From Paulinella micropora (Eukaryota > Cercozoa > Imbricatea > Euglyphida): a stretch of DNA of 36,985 bases. The stretch spans positions 439,609-476,593 of the forward strand of contig BJOX01000261.1 of the NCBI GenBank assembly GCA_009731375.1. Direction: 5' to 3'. Each line of letters starts with the position of its first letter. Within the stretch, counting starts at the first letter, position 1. The position numbers and the translations under genes were made by a program. The notes under the pieces were generated by a model. It saw only the letters and a list, made by a program, of their open reading frames with translations. It did not search any database and had not been told where the DNA came from. Of this stretch, positions 10,856-21,678 are shown in pieces.

Positions 10856-12396
10856 CTACAAATCTAAAATTTGCTTTTTCTTTGGGACTCTGTGATCAAT
10901 TTGTTCTCTGTTCAGTAAATGCTTTGTTTGTTTTTCTTTTGTTAATTTTTTTAATTCTTTATTAATATCCAGTTCGTCTTTTGAGTTTTCAGGTTTAGTG
11001 TCTTCTTGGGGCGATCGTGATCGCACGCCCGTTTCGGGCTCTTCTGCCTCGGTCTTTAATAAGTGCCTTGGTGGCGCGACTTCATCATTCGTTAATATAA
11101 TCCGGTAGCCCCTACTGCCTTTTACTTTATATATTTGTTTGCTCCAAGTCTTACCACCCTTTTCTAATATGTGCTTTTTGTTAAGTTTTCTTACCTTGTC
11201 TCCTTCTTTGAAATCAAATAAATTCTTATCTACATAATGTTCTTGCTTGTTAGTATCAGTGCCATTAAATATCCAAGTGGTGAGGCCTTAATAGTTGCGT
11301 GCTTCTTTTTGTTGTAATAAAGACAAAGAAAAAGCAGGCACCAAAAGAAGAACCTAAAGAAGAGCCAGATAGCGGCAGCAACAGCGACAGCAAGAGCGAA
11401 GAAGAATACGAAATAACAGGGGGGCATAGTGTTAAGCAAAAAAAGCGAAATGAAAAAATATCTGTCAATATTTATAATACCACTCATAAAGAGAAGGCAA
11501 AACGTCAAGAGGCAGAAAAGATATTTTTGAAATTCTAAAATATCAATTGATAACAAACACACAACTAGTAATATCAATGCACAGGATAAAGATACATAAC
11601 TAGAAGATACTCCGAAAGGCGAACCAACAGAGGAAGAAAAAAAAGATACACAGGAAATATTTCGGCAGACAAAGCCCAGAACAAGGAGCACAACAATATG
11701 GGCAGATAAAGTTTTAGATATGGTAAATATTGATTTAATGGATATGACAAAAGTCGCAACAAAAAATAAAAATTATAATTTTGCTTTTGATATCATAGTC
11801 GGTATGCTTATGCCATCCCGTTAAAAAATAAGTTTTCAACTACTGTCTTAGAAGCACTTAAAAAACTACCAAAGCCCAAGGCATTTATCTCAGACAGCGG
11901 TGGTGAATTTAAGGGTGCGGTTGGAGAATGGATGGATAATAACGGTATTAATCATTTTAAGGTTGAAGTGGGAGACCATAATTCATTAGGTATTGTTGAT
12001 AGACTTGTAAGAACTGTACGAGAACAACTCCATATTATATGGGCTTATAATGGCAACTTTGATTGGATAAATTACATGGAAGATGTGGTTTATTGTTCCT
12101 TTTTTCTTAGTATGCTTCTTTATCTTTCTAAGCATATGATTAGCAATAACCTCAGACATATCAATTCCGCTGTCGCTGTCGCTCTCGTTTTCTACGATTT
12201 CGGGTTTTGCCAGTATTTCCTTAGCAACACCTAACTCAGCATCAGTTTCAATTATTTCATCTATGGTCTTATCTTTCAGTTCCCCCTTCTTGCGGAGCCG
12301 TTCGCGAGCCCATTCGTCCTTTCGTCGTTCAGCATTTTCTCTATTTGCTTGAACAGCCTTCTTCCCATTTTGCTTTGATGCTTCCTTTGATGGCAT
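10856..12396 (-). pseudogene. Retrovirus-type (DDE) integrase of the Polinton, core segment inverted
   Basis: Integrases of this family insert the element into chromosomal DNA. The N-terminal part (MPSKEASKQNGKK, RRKDEWARERLRKK, acidic SDSDSGIDMSE) reads on the minus strand from 12396. The C-terminal part, a chromo/SH3-like tail (FKEGDKVRKLNKKHI, SRGYRIILTNDE), also reads on the minus strand from about 11270 to the stop at 10856-10858. The catalytic core lies between them but on the plus strand (about 11316-12093): NIDLMDM, FISDSGGEF, then GIVDRLVRTVRE. Inverting that segment would line the parts up. There is also a one-base shift near 11268 and stops in the core. The usual catalytic Glu before R is Asp here (GIVDR in place of GIVER). 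Confidence 0.88.
11316..12093 (+). other. Inverted segment carrying the integrase catalytic core
   Basis: About 780 bp with coding sense opposite to both flanking integrase parts. Near the left edge the plus strand has ACAAAGAAAAAGC; near the right edge the minus strand has ACTAAGAAAAAAG. Such short A-rich microhomology could have mediated the flip. On the minus strand left of the segment the frame opens with YYNKKKHATIKASP, which fits directly after the MEDVVY end of the core. Breakpoints are accurate to about 15 bp. Confidence 0.8.
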
Positions 12397-12476
12397 AATT
12401 TAGATATGCTTTTAATCTTTGTTACTATAATTTAACAAAAATAAAATTAATTATTTAATAAATAATATAATATCTT
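12397..12476. promoter_or_regulatory. Short AT-rich divergent spacer
   Basis: 80 bp, very AT-rich (TATTTAATAAATAATATAAT), between the divergent starts of the integrase (minus) and the fibre-like gene (plus). It must hold both promoters. No individual element can be assigned with confidence. Confidence 0.5.
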
Positions 12477-15400
12477 TTGTTTTCAATATTGAAAACAAAA
12501 ACTACGTCTAACTTCAAGTCGCTTTTAGGTTCGAATGAATTGGCTGTCGATAGTCTAGATATAAAAAATTTAGACCTTACCAACACAAACATAGTGGGCT
12601 TAAACACAGACAGAGTGCCAGAAGTTGCTGACCCAATAAATCTTTATTATACTGACTGCCGATTTGATGCGAGACTGGCTACCAAAAGCACGGGGGACAT
12701 CAAAGAAGGAAAAAATTTATAGTACACAGAGCAACGAGTAAGGGACAACGATGAAGTCAAAACATCAACTCAACACAGAAGCAATACATTCAATCCGCAC
12801 CAAACCAGTCTATATAATCTGATAGACACAAACATTTTCGCACAAGCGAGCGGACAATACTTAACATACAACGATGTGGACGGCAAATGGAGAAATACCT
12901 ACCTCGGGTCAATTGACACACTCTCCGATGTAGTCATAACCGCACCAATAGCAACGAAAAGTTATCTCACATACAACTCAGCTAACTGGGTGAATAAACC
13001 TTTTCCGATAAATGTAGATGAATCAGGTAATATTAGTATGGGAGGGAATTTGAATATAACTGGAGTAAATTTACTAAATACGATATTGGTTTCTTCAATC
13101 ATTACGACTGATACATACTACTTTCAGGTAAAACGACAGCAGACTTAAAAGAAGGAACCAATCTATACTATACCACAGCAAGAGCCAATACAGACTTTGA
13201 CACACGACTAGGCACTAAATCAACTAATAATTTAGCAGAAGGAACCAATTTATACGATACAACCGCGAGAGCAAATACAGACTTTGACACACGGCTCGCG
13301 ACTAAATCAACTAACAACTTAGCAGAGGGGACGAACCTTTATAATACCAATGCGAGATTTGATACACAATTTGCCACTAAATCAACTAACAACTTAGCAG
13401 AGGGAACTAATTTATATTACACCACAGCGAGAGAAAATACAGACTTTGACACACGGCTCGCGACTAAATCAACTAACAACTTAGCAGAGGGAACTAATCT
13501 AGCGAGAGCAAATACAGACTTTGACACAAGAATAGGAACAAAGTCGATAGATGCTTTAAGCGATGTAGTAATAACGACACCCGCAAATGGCCAATTATTA
13601 ACATACAACTGCACAAACTGGGTAAATTCAACTGGGTCGCTGGCTTTCCTTTTTTGACGGGCGGGGCAATGTCAGGAGATATTTCAATGGCAAACACTAT
13701 CTCATATTATTCAGCTCAACCCGTCATGTCCGCTAATAATGTTCCATCTCCTTATGTTGTATCAGGTTCTACTACAAATAGCACCGCATTTTATGCTTTT
13801 GATAATAATAATAGTCATAATTGGATTCCATCAGGCACTTATAATACTTCAACAGGTATTTATATGGGTGCTGTTTCTTATACATTTTCTGGAACTCCAT
13901 ACAACGGCGAATATGTTAAATTAGACCTCAATACCACTTACACCTTATATAGATATTATGTGAGATGCTCGGGTAGCACATACACCGTTAATGGTCCAAC
14001 TACTTGGTATGTTGGTGTATCAACCGACGATAACTTATACATTATGGGATAGCAGGGCGGGCAATAACTGGGGTGGTTTGTCTCAACAGCAGACATTTAC
14101 ACCGACAGCACCAGTAAATGCGAGATATGTAATATTTCTGACGAACGTTGTGGGGAACACAGACCAATCTTCTGGTAGAACTCAATTACTGCTTAACGAT
14201 CTATCTTTTGATTACATAAGCATTTCCAATAAAGTAAAAAATATTGATACGATATTAATTGGAACAGGAACAAAAGGAATAGGAAGTAATAGAGGATTAG
14301 AAATATAAGGGGCTGATAGTGCTATAGCAGGTCCGCACATACAGGCAATAACGACAACGGACATCTATCCAGTTTTTCAACAACTAAACTGGTCACATGA
14401 CAACATATCCTTAAACTTTGATTCTTATTGGGATGGCACTAACTGGAAATCAAGTAATGCTAGTTCAAATTTCCAAACATTAAAAGGAAACAATAAACTT
14501 GCTTTTAACTATAAGTCAGGAATAACCGCGGGGAGCAATATAACATGGTCTGAGGCAATGAACATAAGTAATGCTGGGTTGATAACGACTAATGCTGGTA
14601 TTGATATGAATAATCAAAGCATAACAAATGTGAATCTTGTTGATGGTGTTGATGTTTCTGTTCTTGATACTTCAGTGGTTAAACTAACTGGAGACCAAAC
14701 CATATCAGGGATTAAAAGATTTACAGGAACAACAAGAGTTTATAGTTTGGAACTTTGGGGAAATGCTGATTTTGCAAATCACGATATCAAAAATTGCGGA
14801 AATATTACATTTAATGGTTCGCTGATATTAAACCAAAATGGAGGAGATATATTCTTTTCACAGACAACAGGCGATCATCAGTCTTTCTTACTTACTCTAA
14901 ATACTGCTACAAGCGGAACCGCAAACCAAAGAGGTTATATATTCACGAATGTCGCATATGATGTAGCAAAAGGAGACAATATCACTACTTCATCTGACAT
15001 CGTTCGTTTTAACAATGCTGGCGGCATGCGGTTTTATGGAGCCTTAGATATGAATTCTAATAACATAACGAGTGCTGGAACAATAACAGGAACATCAATT
15101 ACTTCAACTGCTGGCATGACTACAACAACATTAACAGCAAGTGATAAAATAACGACTGCCGCGACTAAACTTATGATTATCGGCAACACAACAAAAGGAA
15201 ATGGAGCAACGGGAGGATTAGAATTGTATGGAACGGCGAGTAATATTGCAGGAGCACACTTACAGGCAGTATTATCCACGGATGCTTATCCAACATTCCA
15301 ATTATTGAACTGGACACACGATAACATTAATTTATATTTTGATTGTTATTATGACGGGACGAACATATTATCTTCAAACACATCATCGAATTTCCAAATA

Positions 15401-16328
15401 GCGAAATACTTAAACAAGCTCAGTTTTAATTAAAAAAATGGGGGAACACTTGGTCAAGCGATAACAATGACAACGGCCATGTTTATTGATACAGCAGGAC
15501 TGATAACAGCAAATGCGGGTATATCCACAACAACATTAACAACGAGTGATAATATAATAGTCGGATCGGGAAAAAGTGTTTTCATTAATAGAAATGCTCT
15601 TGCCAATAATAAACTAGTCTTATGGGATGGTGGTACAACAACAACAACAACATTTTTGGGTTTTGGTGTTGCTAGTAATACATTGTTATATAATGCTAAT
15701 TCTTCATCTGATAGTCAGGTGTTTTATTATGGAGGCACAAATGAATTATTTAGAATTAACAACACAGCGATTACGACTTCAATGTCAATAACTCTTCCAA
15801 CGGCTTCCAGCGGTTCTTTAACACTAAAACAAAGACCAGTTTATACTAACGACCCGCAAATATTCTTGACATCGGGAGGATATACAAATTATGGTGCAAT
15901 TGTTTCTACAACTGGTTTGCTTCATGCTTGGACTACTTCAAACTCATCAGGCGAGCCTTCTGGCACTTATAATTATGTTCCTCTGAACGGAGCTTGGACA
16001 AACTCATCTGACAGGAAGCTAAAATCAGATATTAAAACACTAGACTGCGGTGATTGTTGTGATAAACTAATGAAAATAAATTGCTGTTCATATCATTTGA
16101 AAACAGATGAGAAGAAACAGAAAAAGAACCACGGATTTATTGCAGATGATGGAGATGGTTATTACCTTGAAGGCATAACATATACGGACTTCATACCAAT
16201 ATTGGTCAATTCTTTTCAACACATGAAGGAAAAATAGATAATTTAGAAAAAGAAAACAAAATTTTACCTAATATACTACAAGACCAAGCGAACCAATTAG
16301 CAGAAATCAGAGCAGTCGTGTTTCCTCC
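12477..16328 (+). pseudogene. Long fibre-like structural protein with S74-type C-terminal chaperone domain
   Basis: About 1280 codons if undamaged. The N-terminal third has repeats of the phage tail-fibre type (KSTNNLAEGTNLYYTTARA), then two long copies of a module containing GLEL/GLEI, AGPHIQAI or AGAHLQAV, LNWSHDN or LNWTHDN, and AGLITTNAGID. Near the C-terminus is an S74-like domain beginning NSSDRKLKSDIKTL (about 15998-16039), with the Ser and Lys expected of the intramolecular chaperone/autoprotease. It is followed by HGFIADDGDGYYLEGI and a short coiled coil. In phages this domain trimerises the fibre and then cuts itself off. Interruptions: TAG 12720, frameshift near 13125, frameshift near 13635, frameshift near 14040, TAA 14306, TAA 15431, and an A-run frameshift near 16236. 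Long stretches between are well preserved. Confidence 0.85.
13149..13535 (+). repeat. Tandem coding repeats of about 84 bp in the fibre gene
   Basis: Five imperfect copies encoding EGTNLYYTTARANTDFDTRL and TKSTNNLA variants. In the last copy about 12 bp (the YYTT codons) are missing, so copies have recombined or slipped in frame. The earliest, more diverged copy at about 12642-12740 carries TAG where the others have a Tyr codon. Confidence 0.85.
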
Positions 16329-16330
16329 TA

Positions 16331-16673
16331 ATGTCTAATAATACAACTAGACTTCACAGACCGCCACCTATTATGGATATGGATGGAGAACTAACACCCG
16401 AATTAAAGTCTCGTGTGCTAGATATTGAACTAAAAATAGAAGAATAAAAAAATTGATAATGAAATTGAAAATGAATGGAATTGCTGTATGACGAATAGGA
16501 AAACAGACAGCAGACTTGTTAAATATTTATTTCAGATGGTTATCATTATAGCAATCATTACATTGTGTATAGTTAGGCTTTCAGACAAAAATATTCCGTG
16601 CGACGTTGCCAATACTTATGTCAACACTATTGATTGGGATATGTCTTCCTTCACCAAGTTCTGGGGGCGGTAA
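16331..16673 (+). pseudogene. Small single-pass membrane protein, probably frameshifted
   Basis: ATG at 16331 overlaps the last codons of the fibre gene. The first part reads MSNNTTRLHRPPPIMDMDGE, then LTPELKSRVLDIELKIEE, then TAA (16445) just before a run of seven A. In the next frame the text continues IDNEIENEWNCC into an ORF from 16488 with a hydrophobic segment (MVIIIAIITLCIV) and a tail DKNIPCDVANTYVNTIDWDM. The likely reading is one protein of about 110 residues with a single-base deletion at the A-run. Small transmembrane proteins are common in Polinton and adintovirus genomes. The exact family is not assigned. Confidence 0.55.
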
Positions 16674-16690
16674 AAAGTGAAACCAAGTTT

Positions 16691-16724
16691 TTGTGAGCGA
16701 AGCGTCACAACACACCTTCGGTGT
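16691..16724 (+). terminator. Two hairpins just after the membrane-protein gene
   Basis: TTGTGA/TCACAA (16691-16696 and 16705-16710), then ACACC-TTC-GGTGT (16712-16724), 18 bp after the stop at 16671-16673 and before a T-run. Candidate transcript 3'-end signal; function inferred. Confidence 0.45.
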
Positions 16725-16739
16725 TTGTGTGTGTTTTTT

Positions 16740-16992
16740 TTTTCAAAAAGACTAGCATTCATATAAGTGTATTTTATACCAAGAAGCATCATTTGAGCAC
16801 ATTAATGGTAAAGCATCGTCCCACCCCACGCACCAGTCTGATATCGGCTTATACACACATTTAAACTTTGAATTTAAACCAGACTGAATACACCAAACAC
16901 ACGATTCATTCTTTTTTTCACTATACCTTCAGTAAAAGTCGCAGGCAGACCGCGAAAATATTTTTGTTACTAAAGAGTTTATCATCAGTAAT
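16740..16992. other. Intergenic spacer before the split gene
   Basis: AT-rich with no ORF of note. A loose inverted repeat (GTCTG near 16831 and CCAGAC near 16879) surrounds a TTTAAACTTTGAATTTAAA palindromic core, which may be a promoter-proximal element for the gene starting at 16993. Confidence 0.4.
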
Positions 16993-17259
16993 ATGATCAT
17001 GGCTACTGAATATAAATATCAGCGGATTATTTTTCTGAGTAATGATTTTGTGGGAAGCAAAACATTTAATAAAAATATTCAGATGTCTTTCACACCAACC
17101 AGAATGAATGCAAAATTTATTCACTACTTGAACGACAAATCAGAGACAAAAACCAGAATTCTTTATATGGACAGAATTGGAATCATCGGTACCTTCGCAG
17201 ATGGTAATATAGCAAACATTTCAAACCTCAGTTATAATTTAGGTGTTGTTGGATGGACG
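16993..17259 (+). pseudogene. Small unknown Polinton gene, 5' part, split by the nested transposon
   Basis: 89 codons, with motifs QRIIFLSNDFVGSKTF and NAKFIHYLNDKSE and a beta-rich character. A structural or capsid-associated role is possible but not shown. The reading frame is interrupted at 17259/17260 by the 8.4-kb element. The remaining part lies at 25626-25727. ATG at 16993 is preferred over the Met at 16999 only because it is first. Confidence 0.75.
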
Positions 17260-17816
17260 AACAAACATTACGACGAAACCTAATATACGGATTTCACGAA
17301 ATTTTTCCCGATGATTTTCAGAATATCTGAAATACTTGCAGAAATGATTCCAAAAGCTATATTATTTACTTATTATGAGCAGGAATGAAAAAACAACGCT
17401 TGTACATACTCTAACACACTCATTTCAAGTTCACCGGCAGCGAAATATATGCTAGGAGTGGGAACTATTTTCATTAAATTTACTGATTTTGCAAGCGGTC
17501 GCTTTCTATTAATACTACATGGCTTTTATTGTTTTATGTGTTCTAATCATTAACATTAATTAATTCAACAATTTAGAAAAGATTTAAAGTGAAAATATTA
17601 AAATTTGAATTCAAAAATTCAAATTTTGTATGTATTTACAGTGTTTTCACCATTTAAAATTTTCCAAGTCAGAAAAATGTGATCAAGACATCCCCTGGCA
17701 GGTTTTTTGAGCGGGATGTTTGATGTAGATGATAATTCAACTGAATATAATGTTATTTCCGACCGGCACCATCGAAAACATATTCAGAACTTGACTTCAA
17801 AACTTAATTTTTTATG
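17260..17816 (+). repeat. Left TIR of the nested transposon
   Basis: 557 bp, matching the reverse complement of 25065-25621 at the same length with only a handful of differences (for example AGTGGGAAC against AGTGGAAAC, and TTTTTTGAGCG against TTTTTTGAACG). Contains an internal palindrome, AAATTTGAATTCAAAAATTC followed by AAATTT, at about 17603-17628. Confidence 0.95.
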
Positions 17817-18113
17817 GAAATATCCTTCATTTCACCTAAGTCATGAAGCTAACAGAAAATATTGGAAAACCAATATTAATCACAGATTTTGCAGTGGATA
17901 GTTAGTATTAATCACAGAATTTATATTATTAAGGTTTTCATTAAAATAAATTAAATGAGTTTAAGTAAAAAAAATACTTTAATATTTTTGCTGAGTCGTT
18001 ACACTTCACTCACCCGGAAACGTTGAGAGTTCATCAGCCAATTCAGATTTCATGTAGAAAAAACTGGCAGACGAGGTCACACAAGTATCTGCACTAAATG
18101 AAAGCAAAAAAAA

Positions 18114-21100
18114 CTAGTTTGACTGCTCTTCGTCGCTCCAGTTTGACTCAGCTGACTCTGAGTCTTCTGCAAGTCCACCAGGCAGCCGCACGTTTACCGC
18201 GGCTTCAGACTCAGTGTCTGACTGAGCGTAATGTTGCTGCAAGGCAACCCGCGCTTGGCTTTTTGAGCGTCGCGACAGCAAGATCTGCTCATTCTGTTCA
18301 AGCTTAGACTCTTCTTGCTGTTCGTCAAACATTTCATCCTCTTCTTCAACCATCCGTCGAAATTGTCGTCTCGGCTGCGGTTGAATTCGAACTCGTTGTC
18401 GCTTGCGAGGAGGCGCAACAAAGGGCTGATCAGAATCGCTGGATTCGTCTGGCAGAGCTGGCGCAGCTGGGCTCGCACTTGCGCGGGCACGGCCACCACG
18501 ACCACCACGACCGCCACGGGCACGGCCACCTTGAGGTGGATTGGGAACAGCAGCTCCGCCAGCAGGTAGGTTGCAGGAACAGGCGCCAAAGTGAGTGCAC
18601 ACAGCGTTTACCAAAGCCTGCTTGTTGCCTTGAGCACCCTGTCCGTGTAGACGCAGCCACGCCTTCAACGCAGGCACTGTACATTTCTTCGTCAGTTGCG
18701 CAGCGTCGCAAGGCAATGCCTCAGCCACACTCTCGTGAAGCGGCCTCTGCGGTGCAGGGTTTTTAAAGTCGTGCGCTCGACGCTTCTGATCGTTAAGCCT
18801 GCGTGCCCCATACCAGCGTGGATGTCTGGGCATGTGGCGGTCATTGGTAAAAAAACAAGTTGGGAAGGACTTGCGCTCTTCTTCCGACAGGGAGATCGTA
18901 TCGTCCACAGCTTTCTGTCTATCCTCAGGCAGCGCCCACGGGTTGTCGGGTATGTCGTCGAGCACGCGCACATGCGCCTTCCACTCCACGCCTTTCTTGT
19001 CCACGCACTTGAAATGCCCAGGCCTGCCAGGCAGGCCGCCTTCACCTTCTGCGCCGTCCCAGTGGACTTGGTCAAGGCATTGCAGGTTGTCCAAAATTGC
19101 GTTGATCGACTCACTCTCTTCGGCGGAACAAAACCTGGAGGCCAATAATCTAGTATCCCTTTTGATCTGCTCAGTTGCCCAATCTACTAACGGCAGCTTC
19201 TTGGGCTTCAGTGCCTCTGCAGTAGTCAACAAAAGGAAAAAGTCAAAAGGGTAACTAGATTCGAATTTTTACCAGGGGCACCGACGTAAGGCAGCAAAGG
19301 ACGACCATCCGGGTCATCTTCTTCTCCATGCCACTTCTGCTGGCTGTCGCCCCAAGTCTTGACACGCACCGCCGGAAGGCCGAAGGTAGTCGGCTCGGGG
19401 ACGGAATATTGCCACGCTAAGGGCTGCGAGGCCACCCGCAAATTCCAGTTGGGGTTTATGGACGGAGTAAAGTAGCTCTTCCAATCATAACTCGAGGCAA
19501 GGAGCAGGATTACATACTTCTCTTTGCACTTGTGAAACCCGCGGAGAAGATTGAATAGACCCTGCGCCAGCGAGGTGACGTACAGTGTGGTCTTCCAGCC
19601 GCAGTAGCGCAAGGTAAAAAACTCCTGGTCTTGTTTGTTATGCGTATGGGAGCGGACCATTCGGTGCGTTTCGATCTTGACTTTCCACCCCATAGCGACC
19701 AAGTGCGAAAAAAAAGCGAGTGCCGTAGCGGTGGTGTTCTCCGACCCACCGTCCCAGTCGATATACAACGTTCCCGCCGGCTTAGTGTCTGGGTGGAAGA
19801 GCTCCCAATGCAAAAGATGGTACAACCACGTGAAGTTCTCATTGCCGCCTTTGTCAACATTCGGCAAACGAACCAAGACAAACTTTTTGTCGTGACTGAA
19901 GCTTGTCGCCCCGCCGGCATGCAAACGTATCACCTTCTTTCTTTTGAAGGCTTGGTTGGCTGCACACACACAAAAAACACAAACCACTATGAGATTTGCG
20001 TACAAAGACAAGTACCCCTAGCACAACTGGGAAAGTTGAAAGGTTTGGTCATATCTATCGTCCACGCTGTACACCTAGCTTTTGTCACAGCTGCGTCATG
20101 AGCACGCTGCAAGGATTCCTCTCTGCACTTGCGATGTACCTTGTGGTGTTGGTGGTTATCCAGCCGCCAGAGCTTCGCCGCTGCGTCTGTCTGGAAGCCC
20201 TCTTCATGCCTCCTCGCCAGGTCCCCGCAAATCTCGCACTTGGAAAAGTCTCCTTTGCGGATCGGCTTCACAAACTTGAAGTTCTCGCGCCACACCTTGC
20301 GTATGATCTGGTCGCCGGGGGGGCTATCACTCTTGCAGCGCTGCCCAACCAGAAGGGTGTTGCACGCCCAGGCCCAATTCATGCTCACGTACTTCTGCAC
20401 CTCCGGAAAGTTCTCCACGTCTTGGAGGTGCCACACTCCGTCTGCTATGGTCTCGCACTCCTCCACAAACTTACGCATCAACAATGTCGACACCAAGTCC
20501 GACACGTCGGACTGCGGTGTGTACGCCCGCTCGTAATACTTCGCGGAGTGACGCAAAAGCTTCTTGGCTTTGCCAAGAGTGACAGCGCCTACGCCGTAAA
20601 TACGCTGCCACATGACCCGGCACACGGGCGTACCACGATGCCTGCAGCAAGGGACAATGCATTATAATAAGTCCACAGGGGTGATGGGAAAAAACAGCCT
20701 GAGGGAGAACTGTGTTACCTGTATTGAACATCCGCATTGCTTAAGGTTATGGCCTGAAGCTGTCCACATACCCAGGCGGTCAAATCCCTGAAAGACTGCG
20801 AACAAGAATCGGCCCGCCCTAGAATAGCGTGCCAGGGACTGACCCACAGATGGCACTTATACTTGGAACAGCAAGGTGCGCCTATTTCGTGCGTCAGGTC
20901 GGCGTATGACATTCCAAGCCATTTCTTCAACGCTGTCGGTCTGACTGTAGGGGTGGGCACGGCCTTTCTCTTGACGTGCTTGTAGCCCCTGTCAGTCTTA
21001 CGTGGTCGAACCAACGGGGTGGCCTCCATGCCAAGGCACAGATACAGCGGCTCCGGTGAGGTTCGGAAGTCAGCGTTATTAGCTTCCTGCCCAGCCGTAA

Positions 21101-21320
21101 CAGCCCTTCCCCAATCCGTTGCCTGAAAACAAGAAGAATGTCCTCCCGAAGTTGGTCCCTCAGTCACTGACACACATTCTGACCCATACATGGAGTCGAA
21201 GCCGCCTCCCGGCCCGTCTGTCCCATACATGTCGGCAAACGGAGTGGGCGTGACAGTATCAGACACGCCGCCTGTCTGAATTGAGGTCGTAGAGAAATAC
21301 TGAGGAGTAACGCCGTACAT
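18114..21320 (-). CDS. Putative transposase: DUF7869-like RNase H-fold domain plus SAP domain, 4 exons
   Basis: Exons on the minus strand: 21320-20719, 20641-20016, 19959-19273, 19216-18114. Each junction is GT-AG and keeps frame (602+626+687+1103 = 3018 nt, 1005 residues). Exon 2 has a Cys pair, KCEICGDLARRHEEG, and ends near TIDMTKPF. Exon 3 holds LYIDWDGGSENTT (Asp477) and RSHTHNKQDQEF (His514, His516, Asp520). This matches the D-x-N and GHTHExxDQ pattern of the family catalogued as DUF7869, regarded as transposase-like. A SAP-type DNA-binding helix pair (LTKKCTVPALKAWLRLHG, about residues 813-845) follows, then an RGG-rich stretch, a basic PRKRQRVR nuclear signal and an acidic tail. Proposed job: binding and cutting the element ends. 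The start is the first in-frame ATG (MYGVTPQ); an upstream exon is possible. The family call is from memory of the motif pattern. Confidence 0.78.
19217..19272 (-). other. Intron 3 of the putative transposase
   Basis: 56 bp. Donor CCTG|GTAAAA, acceptor CTACTGCAG|AGG. It splits a codon after its first base. It is written out because it proves the frame change between the transposase-like domain and the SAP-containing exon. Confidence 0.8.
19960..20015 (-). other. Intron 2 of the putative transposase
   Basis: 56 bp. Donor AGGG|GTACTT, acceptor GTGTGTGCAG|CC. It joins the Cys-containing exon to the domain with the DWDGG motif, in frame. Confidence 0.75.
20642..20718 (-). other. Intron 1 of the putative transposase
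   Basis: 77 bp. Donor TACAG|GTAACA, acceptor TTGCTGCAG|GCATC. The AG|G codon split keeps the frame. Confidence 0.8.
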
Positions 21321-21634
21321 CTCCTCGAAGACGGAGGCAAATTGAACTCTAAGTTGTATGTCAGAAAAAAAAATCACAAAAAATGGCAGCGCTTCCCGTT
21401 AGAAAGGTTATGCAAAAATGTTTCAAAAAACCGAAGTTAAAAAAAAGAAAAAAAAAAGCAACAAATTAAAGTGCAGAGCATCCATAACACCAGGAATGGC
21501 TTCGGGGCTGGCATGAACCATCACAGTCTAAGACTTGTGCACAGTGCATCCCGCGAAGGGTTGCACTCGGTCCTCCCCTCTCCGCCGACAGCCAATTCCA
21601 TCGGTCGCGCAGTGCGTGCAACGCAAGCAAGTAA

Positions 21635-21678
<44 letters not shown>

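Noticed and set aside
11230-11691. 153-codon hydrophobic minus-strand ORF
   Set aside because: It is the antisense of the inverted integrase segment. Only its last residues (from about YYNKKK) are true integrase sequence.
18696-20667. Several 130-220 codon plus-strand ORFs opposite the putative transposase
   Set aside because: Shadows of GC-rich exons. The minus-strand frames splice consistently and contain the family motifs.
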